Assembly: GCA_003160265.1 (NCBI GenBank)
Contig: PLQY01000104.1
Location: forward strand, 14,280 to 21,174
Direction: 5' to 3'
Origin: Peptococcaceae bacterium
Lineage (GTDB): Bacteria; Bacillota; DSM-12270; Thermacetogeniales; Thermacetogeniaceae
Length of the DNA: 6,895 nt
Positions 1-5,740 of the stretch are shown here, in pieces. Position 1 is the stretch's first letter. The number at the start of each line of letters is the position of its first letter. The notes under the pieces are model-generated. The model did not search any database and was not told the origin of the DNA. It saw only the letters and a list, made by a program, of their open reading frames with translations. Position numbers and translations under genes: made by a program.

Positions 1-219
1 TTGTCACAACTTGAGCATAACTGCCCGGATTGTGGCGCCAAGATGATCGATTACGGCTGGCTGGAGAGTTACTACGATCCTTATGGCCCCTATGAAGGAC
101 CGGATGTCGAAACCGTCCGGGACAAGAACGTCACCGGAGACGGCCAGTGCGTCCACCTGCTGCAGTGCCCCCAGTGCAACGGAAGCATGACCTATCCGGT
201 AGACGAGGAACTGATCTGA
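1..219 (+). CDS. Small zinc-ribbon protein, unknown function (5' end possibly outside window)
   Basis: The frame is open from the first base and ends at TGA 217-219. Read from the TTG at base 1 it gives 72 residues. Two knuckles, CPDC (C8, C11) and CPQC (C56, C59), form a plausible zinc ribbon; an extra Cys sits at 50. Between them is a tyrosine/proline/glycine-rich stretch (YYDPYGPYEGPD, residues 24-35). There is no signal peptide or membrane segment, so it is presumably cytosolic. I do not recognise the family. Such small ribbons bind nucleic acid or act as metal-stabilised scaffolds, but no function can be assigned. The TTG start cannot be judged because any ribosome binding site lies outside the window, and the gene may begin further left. 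The next 319 bases hold hairpins rather than a gene. Confidence 0.6.
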   Translation: MSQLEHNCPDCGAKMIDYGWLESYYDPYGPYEGPDVETVRDKNVTGDGQCVHLLQCPQCNGSMTYPVDEELI

Positions 220-432
220 CACCCTTTGGTCCTCTGACTGCTCGCAGGTGCCCGTCGGGCACACGGTATGCCGTGGTATCCTGCAGTTGAAGAGATCTTC
301 ACCGGGGGCCAGCCTCTTCGCCATACCTCCCCGATGAGGGTGGGCAGCTAAGAGTCTGGCGCCTCCCCTCGTGCATGACACCATTGCCCCCGGTTGCTTC
401 CTAAATGGTGAGCATGAGCGAACATCAGGGTA

Positions 433-461
433 CGGCCTGATAGCCTCCGGCTATCAGGCCG
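433..461. repeat. Perfect 13-bp inverted repeat with 3-base loop
   Basis: The left arm CGGCCTGATAGCC (433-445) is the exact reverse complement of the right arm at 449-461, separated by TCC. It is the strongest simple hairpin in the window. No T tract follows directly, so by itself it is not an intrinsic terminator; it sits just 5' of the composite terminator stem that starts at 466. It is probably one arm of the structured RNA at 220-538. Confidence 0.85.
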
Positions 462-465
462 CGTC

Positions 466-538
466 CCGCGGCGTGAGCGCTTTGAAGGTGCCCCGGCACC
501 CATCGAGAGCTCAGGATCCGCGCCACGCCGGGTTTTTT
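466..538 (+). terminator. Composite Rho-independent terminator
   Basis: CGGCGTG 469-475 pairs with CACGCCG 524-530. After a one-base bulge at G468, CC 466-467 pairs with GG 531-532, and T 533-538 follows at once. The stem encloses a second arm, whose base is AGC 476-478 with GCT 509-511 and whose tip is GGTGC 487-491 with GCACC 496-500 around CCCG. It ends whatever + transcript covers the structured region, and insulates the phosphoesterase promoter that begins at 572. The enclosed arm is longer than in a textbook terminator, which lowers confidence. Confidence 0.55.
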
Positions 539-571
539 CAGGAATAGAGCTGCATAAAACCAACTTTAAGG

Positions 572-600
572 TTGACAAAGGTAGGCATCTCTCCGAAAAT
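572..600 (+). promoter_or_regulatory. Putative sigma-70/sigma-A promoter of the metallophosphoesterase gene
   Basis: A perfect -35 box TTGACA (572-577) is followed by a 17-base spacer and GAAAAT (595-600), a 4/6 match to TATAAT. The predicted transcription start is near 607, giving a leader of about 45 bases before the ATG at 652. The poor first base of the -10 box is the main weakness. Confidence 0.5.
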
Positions 601-631
601 AGAAGGGTGCCCTGGAGATTCTGGCAAATCC

Positions 632-654
632 GGAAGGGAGCCGGTAACCGGATG
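632..654 (+). promoter_or_regulatory. Ribosome binding site and start codon of the metallophosphoesterase
   Basis: The purine run GGAAGGGAG (632-640) lies 11 bases before ATG 652-654. CCGG occurs at 630-633, 641-644 and 648-651. The first pair would present the purine run in a loop, and the second pair would form a small hairpin abutting the ATG. This site, and the predicted transcription start near 607, favour the ATG at 652 over the in-frame GTG at 607. Confidence 0.55.
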
Positions 655-1401
655 CGCTATGCAATAATCAGTGATATTCACGCCAATCTGGAGGCCTTCC
701 AGGTAGTATTGGACGATATTGATCGGCAGGATGTTCAGAAGGTTGTCTGTCTGGGCGACATTGTCGGTTATTATGCCAATCCCGACGAGTGCACGGAACT
801 CTGCCGCAACCGCGGCTTTCTTTGCCTGAGAGGAAACCACGATGACGCCGTGACCGGCATCTGCGGCATCGAAGATTTTAATCCGCTTGCCCAGGACGCT
901 CTCCTGTGGACCGAACGCCACCTCTCGGACAGCAACAAGGCGTGGCTGAAACAATTGCCGGAACAGGCGCTGGTCGACGATCTTTTCCTGGCAGTACACG
1001 GTTCTCCCAGCCACTCGTACGACTATATCTTTTCCCCGGCCAGCGCCAGTTTCGCCTTTGACGTCCTGGTGTCGCAGCATCCCCGGTTGGCCCTCTGTTT
1101 CTTCGGCCACACCCACCAACGCGCCCTATACTCATATGACCACAGGACGACCCGGGAGCTTCTGGATCAGAGCGAGCCTCTTGAATTCAGCCTGCATAAT
1201 GACAGGCTGTACCTGATCAATCCCGGCAGCATCGGCCAGGCCCGGGACGGCAAGCCGGGGGCATCATACCTGATCTATGACGGGGACGGCAACACCGTCA
1301 CCTACAGGCACGTTCCCTACGATTTCAACCTGACCCGGGAGAAAGTAGCCCGGGCGGGCCTCCCTGTCATGCTGGGAGAGCGCCTGGGGCTGGGATTGTA
1401 A
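652..1401 (+). CDS. Metallophosphoesterase, YfcE/MJ0936-like (calcineurin superfamily)
   Basis: This complete 249-residue protein belongs to the calcineurin-like phosphoesterase superfamily, the Metallophos_2/YfcE-type branch that hydrolyses phosphomono- or diesters with a dinuclear metal centre. All metal-binding blocks are present in order: SDIHAN (D8, H10), LGDIVGY (D36), RGNHDD (N62, H63), VHGSP (H116) and GHTH (H153, H155). They are followed by the NPGSIGQ turn (190-196) typical of this branch. No signal peptide or membrane helix is seen, so it is cytosolic. The ATG at 652 was chosen because the family's first beta strand (MRYAIISDIH) starts there and a purine run precedes it; an in-frame GTG at 607 would add 15 uncharacteristic residues. 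The physiological substrate cannot be read from sequence; phosphodiesterase and diadenosine-polyphosphate activities are known among relatives. It has its own promoter and converges on the tRNA nucleotidyltransferase gene. Confidence 0.9.
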   Translation: MRYAIISDIHANLEAFQVVLDDIDRQDVQKVVCLGDIVGYYANPDECTELCRNRGFLCLRGNHDDAVTGICGIEDFNPLAQDALLWTERHLSDSNKAWLKQLPEQALVDDLFLAVHGSPSHSYDYIFSPASASFAFDVLVSQHPRLALCFFGHTHQRALYSYDHRTTRELLDQSEPLEFSLHNDRLYLINPGSIGQARDGKPGASYLIYDGDGNTVTYRHVPYDFNLTREKVARAGLPVMLGERLGLGL

Positions 1402-1490
1402 CACCCCACCCCCTCTGAAATACTCGTCCGGCATATGAGCTTAAAACTCAGCGTCTCGCCCCAAAGAAGGTTATTCGGCCAAGTGAGGGG

Positions 1491-1514
1491 CACCCGCAAG
1501 CGGTGGTCTTTTTT
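1491..1514 (+). terminator. Weak intrinsic terminator after the metallophosphoesterase
   Basis: A short stem (CAC 1491-1493 and CG 1495-1496 with CG 1501-1502 and GTG 1503-1505, one bulged C, loop CAAG) is followed by GTC and then T 1509-1514. The T tract runs into the last bases of the convergent nucleotidyltransferase gene (stop complement 1513-1515). The rest of the gap from 1402 shows nothing else. The stem is short, so termination efficiency may be modest. Confidence 0.4.
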
Positions 1515-2940
1515 AACGCTGGGTGGCAAGGCTGGCTGCGATCTCCCCGGCTCTGGCCAGGAGGTAGCTGCGCTGGTTTTTTTGGGGTTGCACCAGCACT
1601 TCGTCCCACAGGGCTTTCAGGACCGCTCCGATCAGCGGTCCGGGCTGGCAAGCCAGGGAATCCAACAGATCCGTCCCGTTGATGACGAGGTCGCTCAGAT
1701 TGAATGTTGCATCCTCCGCCAGGACTTCGCTCAGGCGGGCTCGAAAAGCATCCCACTCAGGCAAGGTCTGGAGGATGAGATCGGTGCTGTGAGCCAGCAG
1801 GTCCGCCTGCTTGACGGCCAGCAGGCCCGGAATGGCTGCCCGCCCCACTCTGGAGATCAGCCTGCGTATGGCCGGGTGGCGCATCTGCAGATTCAGCATG
1901 TGCTCCCTCACCAGCAGGGAGACCTGCCTGACGGTACGAATGCTGTAGTGCAACCGCTGCAGGATATCCTCCGCCATTTGGGCGCTCATCAGGTTATGGT
2001 CGTAAAAATGCCCGCGCCCATGTACGCCGCATTCTTTCAGGCCGGGCGTTAGCCCGGATGCGGAGGAGGACACCCGGTCGGCGTCGCGGCTGAAGCAGCG
2101 GGGCTTGGCAACGTCGTGCAGCAGGACTGCCAGACGCAGCTCCAGGTCAGCCGGGGTGTAGCGCATGGCCTCCAGGGTGTGGTTCAGCACGTCGTACTGG
2201 TGGGAGGGGTGGAACTGGGGAAAAAGCCAGCTCTCGCTCAATTCGGGGATGATCAGGAACAACAGCCCGGCCTGTAACAGGCGCCCCAGCCCATCCATGT
2301 AGTTGGCGGCCAGCAGGGTCCGGTTCAGTTCATCCCTCGTTCTCTCGGTCGAAATCTTGATGATCAGTTCGGCATTCCGGACAATGGCGTGCCAGGTTCC
2401 GGACTCGATCTGTAAACCGTAATCCGCGGCGATGCGGACCGCCCTCATGATCCGCAGGGCATCCTCGCCGAACCTGGCCTCCGGATCGCCTACCGCCCTG
2501 AGCCGCATCGCTGCCAGGTCCCGCACCCCGGAGCAGGGGTCGCTGATCAGCGACCGTAGCGGGTCGTAGGCGATGGCGTTGATGGTGAAGTCCCGCCGGG
2601 CCAGGTCCTGCTCGATCTTACCGACAAAGCGGACATCATCCGGACGTCGCCGATCGCCGTACCCGCCTTCGATCCTGAAGGTGGTGACCTCGATCGGAAA
2701 GTCCCCGATCGATACGGTAATCGTGCCGTACTTGACCCCTGTCGGCAACACCTTGCAGCCGGCCCTGGCGAAAATAGCGGTTGCTTCGCGGGGTGAGGCA
2801 TCAGTGGCCAGGTCCCAATCCGTCGGAGTAATTCCCAGGATCAGGTCTCTGATCCCCCCGCCAACCACATACGCCTGCCTGCCGTCTGCCGCCAGCAAGG
2901 CGCAGGCCATCCTGACCGCCTCGGGAAGGGGCAGTTCCAT
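1513..2940 (-). CDS. cca: tRNA nucleotidyltransferase (CCA-adding family) with HD domain
   Basis: A complete 475-residue class II nucleotidyltransferase that builds or repairs the 3' CCA end of tRNA from CTP and ATP in the cytosol. Motif A is VVGGGIRD (25-32) with the DWD metal ligands D41 and D43. The flexible loop has GGYGDRRRPDD (92-102). Motif C is RRDFTINAIAYD (115-126). Motif D carries EDALR (159-163), the amino-acid template that pairs with incoming nucleotides. Motif E is ERTRDELNR (199-207). An HD phosphohydrolase domain follows with H254, H275-D276 and H311/H315. The C-terminal INGTDLL/GPLIG region (420-440) is typical of the family. The intact flexible loop argues against a CC-only enzyme, but full CCA addition versus A-addition cannot be separated by eye. 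The HD domain has an insertion of about 20 residues (287-306). The ATG at 2940 follows a G-rich run, and a stop lies in frame about 36 bases upstream. It is divergent from the DUF763 gene. Confidence 0.93.
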   Translation of the reverse strand: MELPLPEAVRMACALLAADGRQAYVVGGGIRDLILGITPTDWDLATDASPREATAIFARAGCKVLPTGVKYGTITVSIGDFPIEVTTFRIEGGYGDRRRPDDVRFVGKIEQDLARRDFTINAIAYDPLRSLISDPCSGVRDLAAMRLRAVGDPEARFGEDALRIMRAVRIAADYGLQIESGTWHAIVRNAELIIKISTERTRDELNRTLLAANYMDGLGRLLQAGLLFLIIPELSESWLFPQFHPSHQYDVLNHTLEAMRYTPADLELRLAVLLHDVAKPRCFSRDADRVSSSASGLTPGLKECGVHGRGHFYDHNLMSAQMAEDILQRLHYSIRTVRQVSLLVREHMLNLQMRHPAIRRLISRVGRAAIPGLLAVKQADLLAHSTDLILQTLPEWDAFRARLSEVLAEDATFNLSDLVINGTDLLDSLACQPGPLIGAVLKALWDEVLVQPQKNQRSYLLARAGEIAASLATQR

Positions 2941-3088
2941 GCCGTCAACCCCCCAAAACAGACCTCGATTTCAAACTTGAAGGATACCACTTCGTACACT
3001 GCTATTTTGGAAAAGGCCAAACAGACAGCAGTTGAAGCATGCTCCCCGCTCTCCCGATCATTTCTGCCGATCCAATTCTACCACACCC

Positions 3089-3117
3089 TTGTTACGGCTA
3101 AATATAACACTTACAAT
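3089..3117 (+). promoter_or_regulatory. Putative sigma-70/sigma-A promoter of the DUF763 gene
   Basis: TTGTTA (3089-3094, 4/6 match to the -35 consensus), a 17-base spacer and TACAAT (3112-3117, 5/6 match to the -10 consensus) lie just upstream of the gene. The predicted transcription start, near 3124, would leave a leader of only about 12 bases, starting at the Shine-Dalgarno itself. A second AT-rich hexamer, TATAAC at 3103-3108, lacks a good -35 partner. I found no convincing promoter for the divergent nucleotidyltransferase in the 195-base gap (2941-3135). Confidence 0.5.
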
Positions 3118-3123
3118 AGAGCA

Positions 3124-3138
3124 GAGGTGATTTGGATG
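3124..3138 (+). promoter_or_regulatory. Strong ribosome binding site fixing the DUF763 start
   Basis: GAGGTGA (3124-3130) is seven consecutive bases complementary to the 16S rRNA tail, and the ATG at 3136 follows after five bases. The frame is open back to 2977, but nothing comparable precedes that upstream ATG. The family's conserved MRTG start also falls at 3136. Confidence 0.8.
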
Positions 3139-4230
3139 CGCACCGGCAGTGTCGACCTTCCCCTGCATACCGGGCAGTGCCCGCCCTGGCTCTTCGAGCG
3201 GATGACCAAGCTCAGCCGGGCGATCCTTGTCTTGCTGGTCCGGGAGCAGGGTCGCCAGGCAGTCCTGACCAAGCTGGCCGACCCTTTCTGGTTCCAGGCC
3301 CTGGGTTGTCTGCTGGGCTTCGACTGGCACTCTTCGGGCCTGACCACCACTGTCTGTGGAGCGCTCAAGGAGGCCTCTCGCGGCTGCGAGCGGGAATTGG
3401 GTATCTTTATCGCCGGAGGCAAGGGCAGAACCGCCTTGAAGACTCCCCAGGACATCTTCAACTATGCGGATAAGTACGCTTTGCCCAGCAGTGCCGAAAA
3501 GCTGGTCTATGCCAGCAGGATGAGCGCCAAGGTGGACAACACCGCCGTCCAGGACGGCTACCAGCTCTATCACCACACCTTCATCTTCACCACCCAGGGC
3601 AACTGGGCGGTGGTCCAGCAGGGCATGAACACCGGCGCCAAGCGCGCCCGCCGCTACCACTGGCTCGGCGACAAGGTCGATGATTTTGTGAATGAGCCCC
3701 ACGCCGCCATCTGTTGTGACCGTAAGGAGAAGACGGTGTTGAACCTGGTGGCCCGGGAGAGCGAGGAAAACCGCAGCACTGTTGCCGCCTTGACTTCCTT
3801 AGCTCCGGAGGCGGTGACCCGGGAGTACACCCAATTGGTGCTGCCATCACGCCACTCGCTCTACGAGGAGCACCTGCGGCCTTCCAGCCTGGAACGCGTC
3901 CTGGTGCAGACCTACGAACGGCATCCCCAAGGCTTTGAAGCCCTGTTGTCCATCAAGGGAGTGGGCCCGAAGACGGTGCGGGCACTCTCGCTGCTGGCCG
4001 AACTGGCCTACGGGAAGCGTCCCAGCTACACCGACCCGGCCAAGTTCAGCTTTGCCCACGGCGGCAAGGACGGCTATCCCTACCCGGTGAACCGCGCCAC
4101 TTATGACCGGACGACCGATATCCTGGAGCAGGCCATCAAGGAGGCCAAGCTGGGGCGCGAGGAAAAGCTGCAGGCCCTGCGCCGCCTCCAGTCCCTCTTC
4201 ACAGATGACTCGGCAAACTCCCCTCAGTAG
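3136..4230 (+). CDS. DUF763 family protein with helix-hairpin-helix-like motif
   Basis: This 364-residue protein is recognised as DUF763 from its N-terminal signature MRTGSVDLPLHTGQCPPWLF (1-20), and from the FTTQGNWAVVQQGMN (151-165) and WLGDKVDDFVNEPHAAI (176-192) blocks. The family's function is not established. In the C-terminal third, LLSIKGVGPKTVRALSLLAE (270-289) looks like a helix-hairpin-helix with a GVGPKT hairpin, the element that grips the DNA or RNA backbone in repair and recombination proteins. It is followed by the conserved PAKFSFAHGGKDGYPYPVNR segment (301-320). There is no signal peptide or membrane helix. Many basic residues (KRARR 169-173) fit nucleic acid binding, which is inference. 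The open frame continues upstream to 2977, but the extra 53 residues are uncharacteristic and the promoter overlaps them. The gene appears monocistronic and is convergent with rnpB. Confidence 0.85.
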   Translation: MRTGSVDLPLHTGQCPPWLFERMTKLSRAILVLLVREQGRQAVLTKLADPFWFQALGCLLGFDWHSSGLTTTVCGALKEASRGCERELGIFIAGGKGRTALKTPQDIFNYADKYALPSSAEKLVYASRMSAKVDNTAVQDGYQLYHHTFIFTTQGNWAVVQQGMNTGAKRARRYHWLGDKVDDFVNEPHAAICCDRKEKTVLNLVARESEENRSTVAALTSLAPEAVTREYTQLVLPSRHSLYEEHLRPSSLERVLVQTYERHPQGFEALLSIKGVGPKTVRALSLLAELAYGKRPSYTDPAKFSFAHGGKDGYPYPVNRATYDRTTDILEQAIKEAKLGREEKLQALRRLQSLFTDDSANSPQ

Positions 4231-4265
4231 TGGCATAGCCGATCAGAATGGCAACTCCCAGGGCC

Positions 4266-4306
4266 AAACAAAAGCGTGGACAGCAACAACGCTGTATCCA
4301 CGCTTT
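4266..4306 (-). terminator. Rho-independent terminator of rnpB
   Basis: Read on the minus strand, AAAGCGTGG-TA-CAGC (with a two-base bulge) pairs with GCTGTCCACGCTTT around the loop GTTGTT, and the downstream arm runs into TTTTGTTT (complement of 4266-4273). It begins eight bases beyond the 3' edge of the RNase P RNA. On the + strand the same hairpin (4271-4306) is followed by only three T's, so it may also stop DUF763 transcripts, though less efficiently. Confidence 0.75.
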
Positions 4307-4313
4307 ATCGTCT

Positions 4314-4685
4314 GGGCAAGCAGTCCTATAAGCCGGGTTCTGTTCCCTCGTCAGAGGGTGATGATCATTTCTCTTGGACCCCAGTTGCCTGAGGCCTCCA
4401 GCAACCTACCCGGAGGCGGAGCGGGCCACCCCATTGCCCCCCTATTCGGTCTTGCTCCAGGTGGGGTTTACCTAGCCGGCCAGTCGCCTGACCGCTGGTG
4501 CGCTCTTACCGCACCGTTCCACCCTTGCTCCGCGTGAATCACGCGGGGCGGTTCACATTTCTGTGGCACTTGCCTTAGGGTTACCCCCACTGGGCGTTAC
4601 CCAGCACCCTGCCCTATGGAGCCCGGACTTTCCTCACCTGCCGCCTTTCGGCGCTTGCAGGCGCGACCATCCAGACTGCTTGCCC
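4314..4685 (-). ncRNA. rnpB: RNase P RNA, bacterial type A
   Basis: This is the catalytic RNA subunit of ribonuclease P, which removes 5' leaders from precursor tRNAs. The universally conserved P4 strands are both present on the minus strand: GAGGAAAGTCCGGGCTCC (complement of 4618-4635) and ACAGAACCCGGCTTAT (complement of 4328-4343). GAGCAAGACCGAATAGGGG and the GGTGCGGTAAGAGCGCACC hairpin match the E. coli M1 RNA pattern. The ends close as P1, with GGGCAAGCAGTC at 4674-4685 (5' strand) pairing perfectly over 12 bases with the 3' strand at 4314-4325. The roughly 372-nucleotide length and layout indicate type A, not the Bacillus type B. The exact 5' end is uncertain and could extend to about 4700, where the promoter predicts initiation. 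Open frames crossing it on the + strand are spurious. Confidence 0.97.
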
Positions 4686-4706
4686 GTCGACCTAGATTGT
4701 ACGCTA

Positions 4707-4735
4707 ATTATAGCATCATCCCGGCCAAAGCACAA
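4707..4735 (-). promoter_or_regulatory. Promoter of rnpB
   Basis: On the minus strand a perfect -10 box TATAAT (complement of 4707-4712) is preceded, after 17 bases, by TTGTGC (complement of 4730-4735), which keeps the TTG of the -35 consensus. Initiation is predicted near 4700, about 15 bases before P1 of RNase P RNA. The rest of the gap up to 4885 shows no clear promoter for the divergent serine hydrolase. Confidence 0.75.
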
Positions 4736-4885
4736 ATTACGCGGCCCTGCCGTTTTCCTGGCATCTGCCCATCATCTGCCGCATGCCGCAATCATATTCT
4801 TCGGGGCGCCCGCATATGGTGGTCATTGAACCATGCTCGGCAATGCCGGGCTCGATTGGTAGCCTCATTGAGGGGAGTGGGCATC

Positions 4886-5686
4886 ATGAACTCCGCCAAA
4901 GGCATCGACTACACCCCCCTGGCCGGGGAGTTGCGCCGCTACCTGGCGCAGAAGCCGGGAAGCTACGGAATCTGCTGCCAGGATGTGAATACCGGCAAGA
5001 GCTTCGGGATTGACGAGGATGAGTTGTTTGTTCAGGCAAGCTGCCTGAAGCTGGCCTATGTGCTCTACCTGTATGAACAGGTGGCTGCCGGGCAATATAT
5101 CCTGGAACAGCGGCTGGCCTACCAGGCCGTTGACGATTATAGCGACGGTTCGGGCTACCTGCAATACTTCGCGGCAGAGGGTGACCGCTTTACCCTGCGC
5201 ACCCTGGCCGGGATGGCCATCACCCTGTCGGACAACATCGCCTACCGGATGATCAAGCGCTTCCTGGGGGCTCCCAATGTTCTGCGCTACATGAAGCAAA
5301 TGGGAATGCTTCATCCCCAACCAAACGGGGAGCACTGCACGACCCCCGGGGACATGGCCTGTTGTCTGCGTGGGGTGTTGAATTTCGCTGCCAGGGCGCC
5401 GGAGTTGGGCGCCAGGCTGCTGGACGACATGGCCCACCCGGTCTGGCACTATGGTCTGCCACTCCTGCTTCCGGATTCGGTCCGGGTGGCCCACAAAGAA
5501 GGCGACCTGGATGGAGTCGCCAATGATGTCGGCATCATTTTCCTGCCGGATCGCCCCTATTTGCTGGCGATACTCTCCCGCGATCAGCCCGGGGTGAAGT
5601 CCGGCTTCCAGGAGATCGCCCGGATATCAAAGATTATTTACGACTACCACCGGCATCGGATATCGGAACCAGGAAATCCTATGTAA
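4886..5686 (+). CDS. Serine hydrolase, class A beta-lactamase-like fold (Beta-lactamase2 family)
   Basis: A 266-residue protein with the three active-site elements of the penicillin-binding/beta-lactamase fold: SCLK (S52 nucleophile, K55), SDN (115-117) and HKEGDL (203-208, in place of the usual KTG). The TTPGDM segment (152-157) matches the TTP helix of class A enzymes. The stretch between SDN and TTP is shorter than in true class A enzymes, and I see no ExxLN omega-loop glutamate. Penicillin hydrolysis is therefore doubtful; a peptidase, esterase or other acyl-transfer role is equally possible. No signal peptide or lipobox precedes the domain, so the product looks cytosolic. The ATG at 4886 follows GGGGAG (4872-4877) and fits the domain start; the frame stays open upstream to 4616, but that part overlaps rnpB. 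It is divergent from rnpB and convergent with pyruvate kinase, with a 54-base gap showing no obvious terminator. Confidence 0.82.
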   Translation: MNSAKGIDYTPLAGELRRYLAQKPGSYGICCQDVNTGKSFGIDEDELFVQASCLKLAYVLYLYEQVAAGQYILEQRLAYQAVDDYSDGSGYLQYFAAEGDRFTLRTLAGMAITLSDNIAYRMIKRFLGAPNVLRYMKQMGMLHPQPNGEHCTTPGDMACCLRGVLNFAARAPELGARLLDDMAHPVWHYGLPLLLPDSVRVAHKEGDLDGVANDVGIIFLPDRPYLLAILSRDQPGVKSGFQEIARISKIIYDYHRHRISEPGNPM

Positions 5687-5740
5687 TGCAAGAAGCGACG
5701 CACCCGACTCGCGCGGAGGAAAGAATGCGGAGTACATCCC

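Larger units (their letters stand above)
220..538 (+). ncRNA. Unidentified structured RNA candidate or structured 3' UTR (no gene in this stretch)
   Basis: No convincing coding frame occurs here on either strand. Instead there is a run of hairpins. GTGCCC 248-253 pairs with GGGCAC 257-262. A long imperfect arm has GCCAG 308-312 with CTGGC 356-360, CTCTT 314-318 with AAGAG 350-354, and GCC 320-322 with GGC 343-345. Another has TCGT 369-372 with GCGA 418-421, CATG 374-377 with CATG 413-416, and CACCATT 379-385 with AATGGTG 404-410. A perfect 13-bp hairpin follows at 433-461, then a composite stem with six T's to 538. The final T tract sets the + strand as the likely sense. I found no promoter inside, so it may be the 3' part of the transcript of the small upstream gene. 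It does not match the signatures I know for tmRNA, SRP RNA, 6S RNA, T-box or common riboswitches. The 5' boundary is arbitrary. Confidence 0.4.

Noticed and set aside
220..538. T-box leader, because GAGGGTGG (336-343) resembles the start of the T-box sequence
   Set aside because: The match stops there and lacks the following ACCGCG; no stem I features are seen, the downstream gene is not an aminoacyl-tRNA synthetase or amino acid gene, and it has its own promoter.
4..578. Minus-strand open frames at 4-384 and 348-578
   Set aside because: The translations are rich in Arg/Gly/Ser without domains, one is antisense to the zinc-ribbon frame, and the region is better explained by RNA hairpins.
1435..2052. 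A 205-codon open frame on the + strand
   Set aside because: It is antisense to the nucleotidyltransferase gene, whose motifs are unmistakable; the + translation is rich in Gln/Gly with no recognisable domain, and no good ribosome binding site precedes it.
2970..2981. TTCAA-AC-TTGAA inverted repeat as an operator between the divergent genes
   Set aside because: It has only five base pairs and a two-base centre, and is not placed over an identifiable promoter; this is likely chance.
2977..3135. N-terminal extension of DUF763 from the ATG at 2977
   Set aside because: The 53 added residues do not look like the family, the predicted promoter lies within them, and the strong ribosome binding site plus the MRTG signature fall at 3136.
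4103..4829. Open frames on the + strand across 4103-4537 and 4563-4829
   Set aside because: They overlap the DUF763 3' end and run antisense through the RNase P RNA; composition and position mark them as spurious.
4616..4885. N-terminal extension of the serine hydrolase
   Set aside because: It would start inside rnpB and run through the rnpB promoter; the domain and a ribosome binding site begin at 4886.
5687..5740. Bidirectional terminator between the serine hydrolase and pyruvate kinase genes
   Set aside because: I could not find a stem followed by a T tract on either strand in this 54-base gap.
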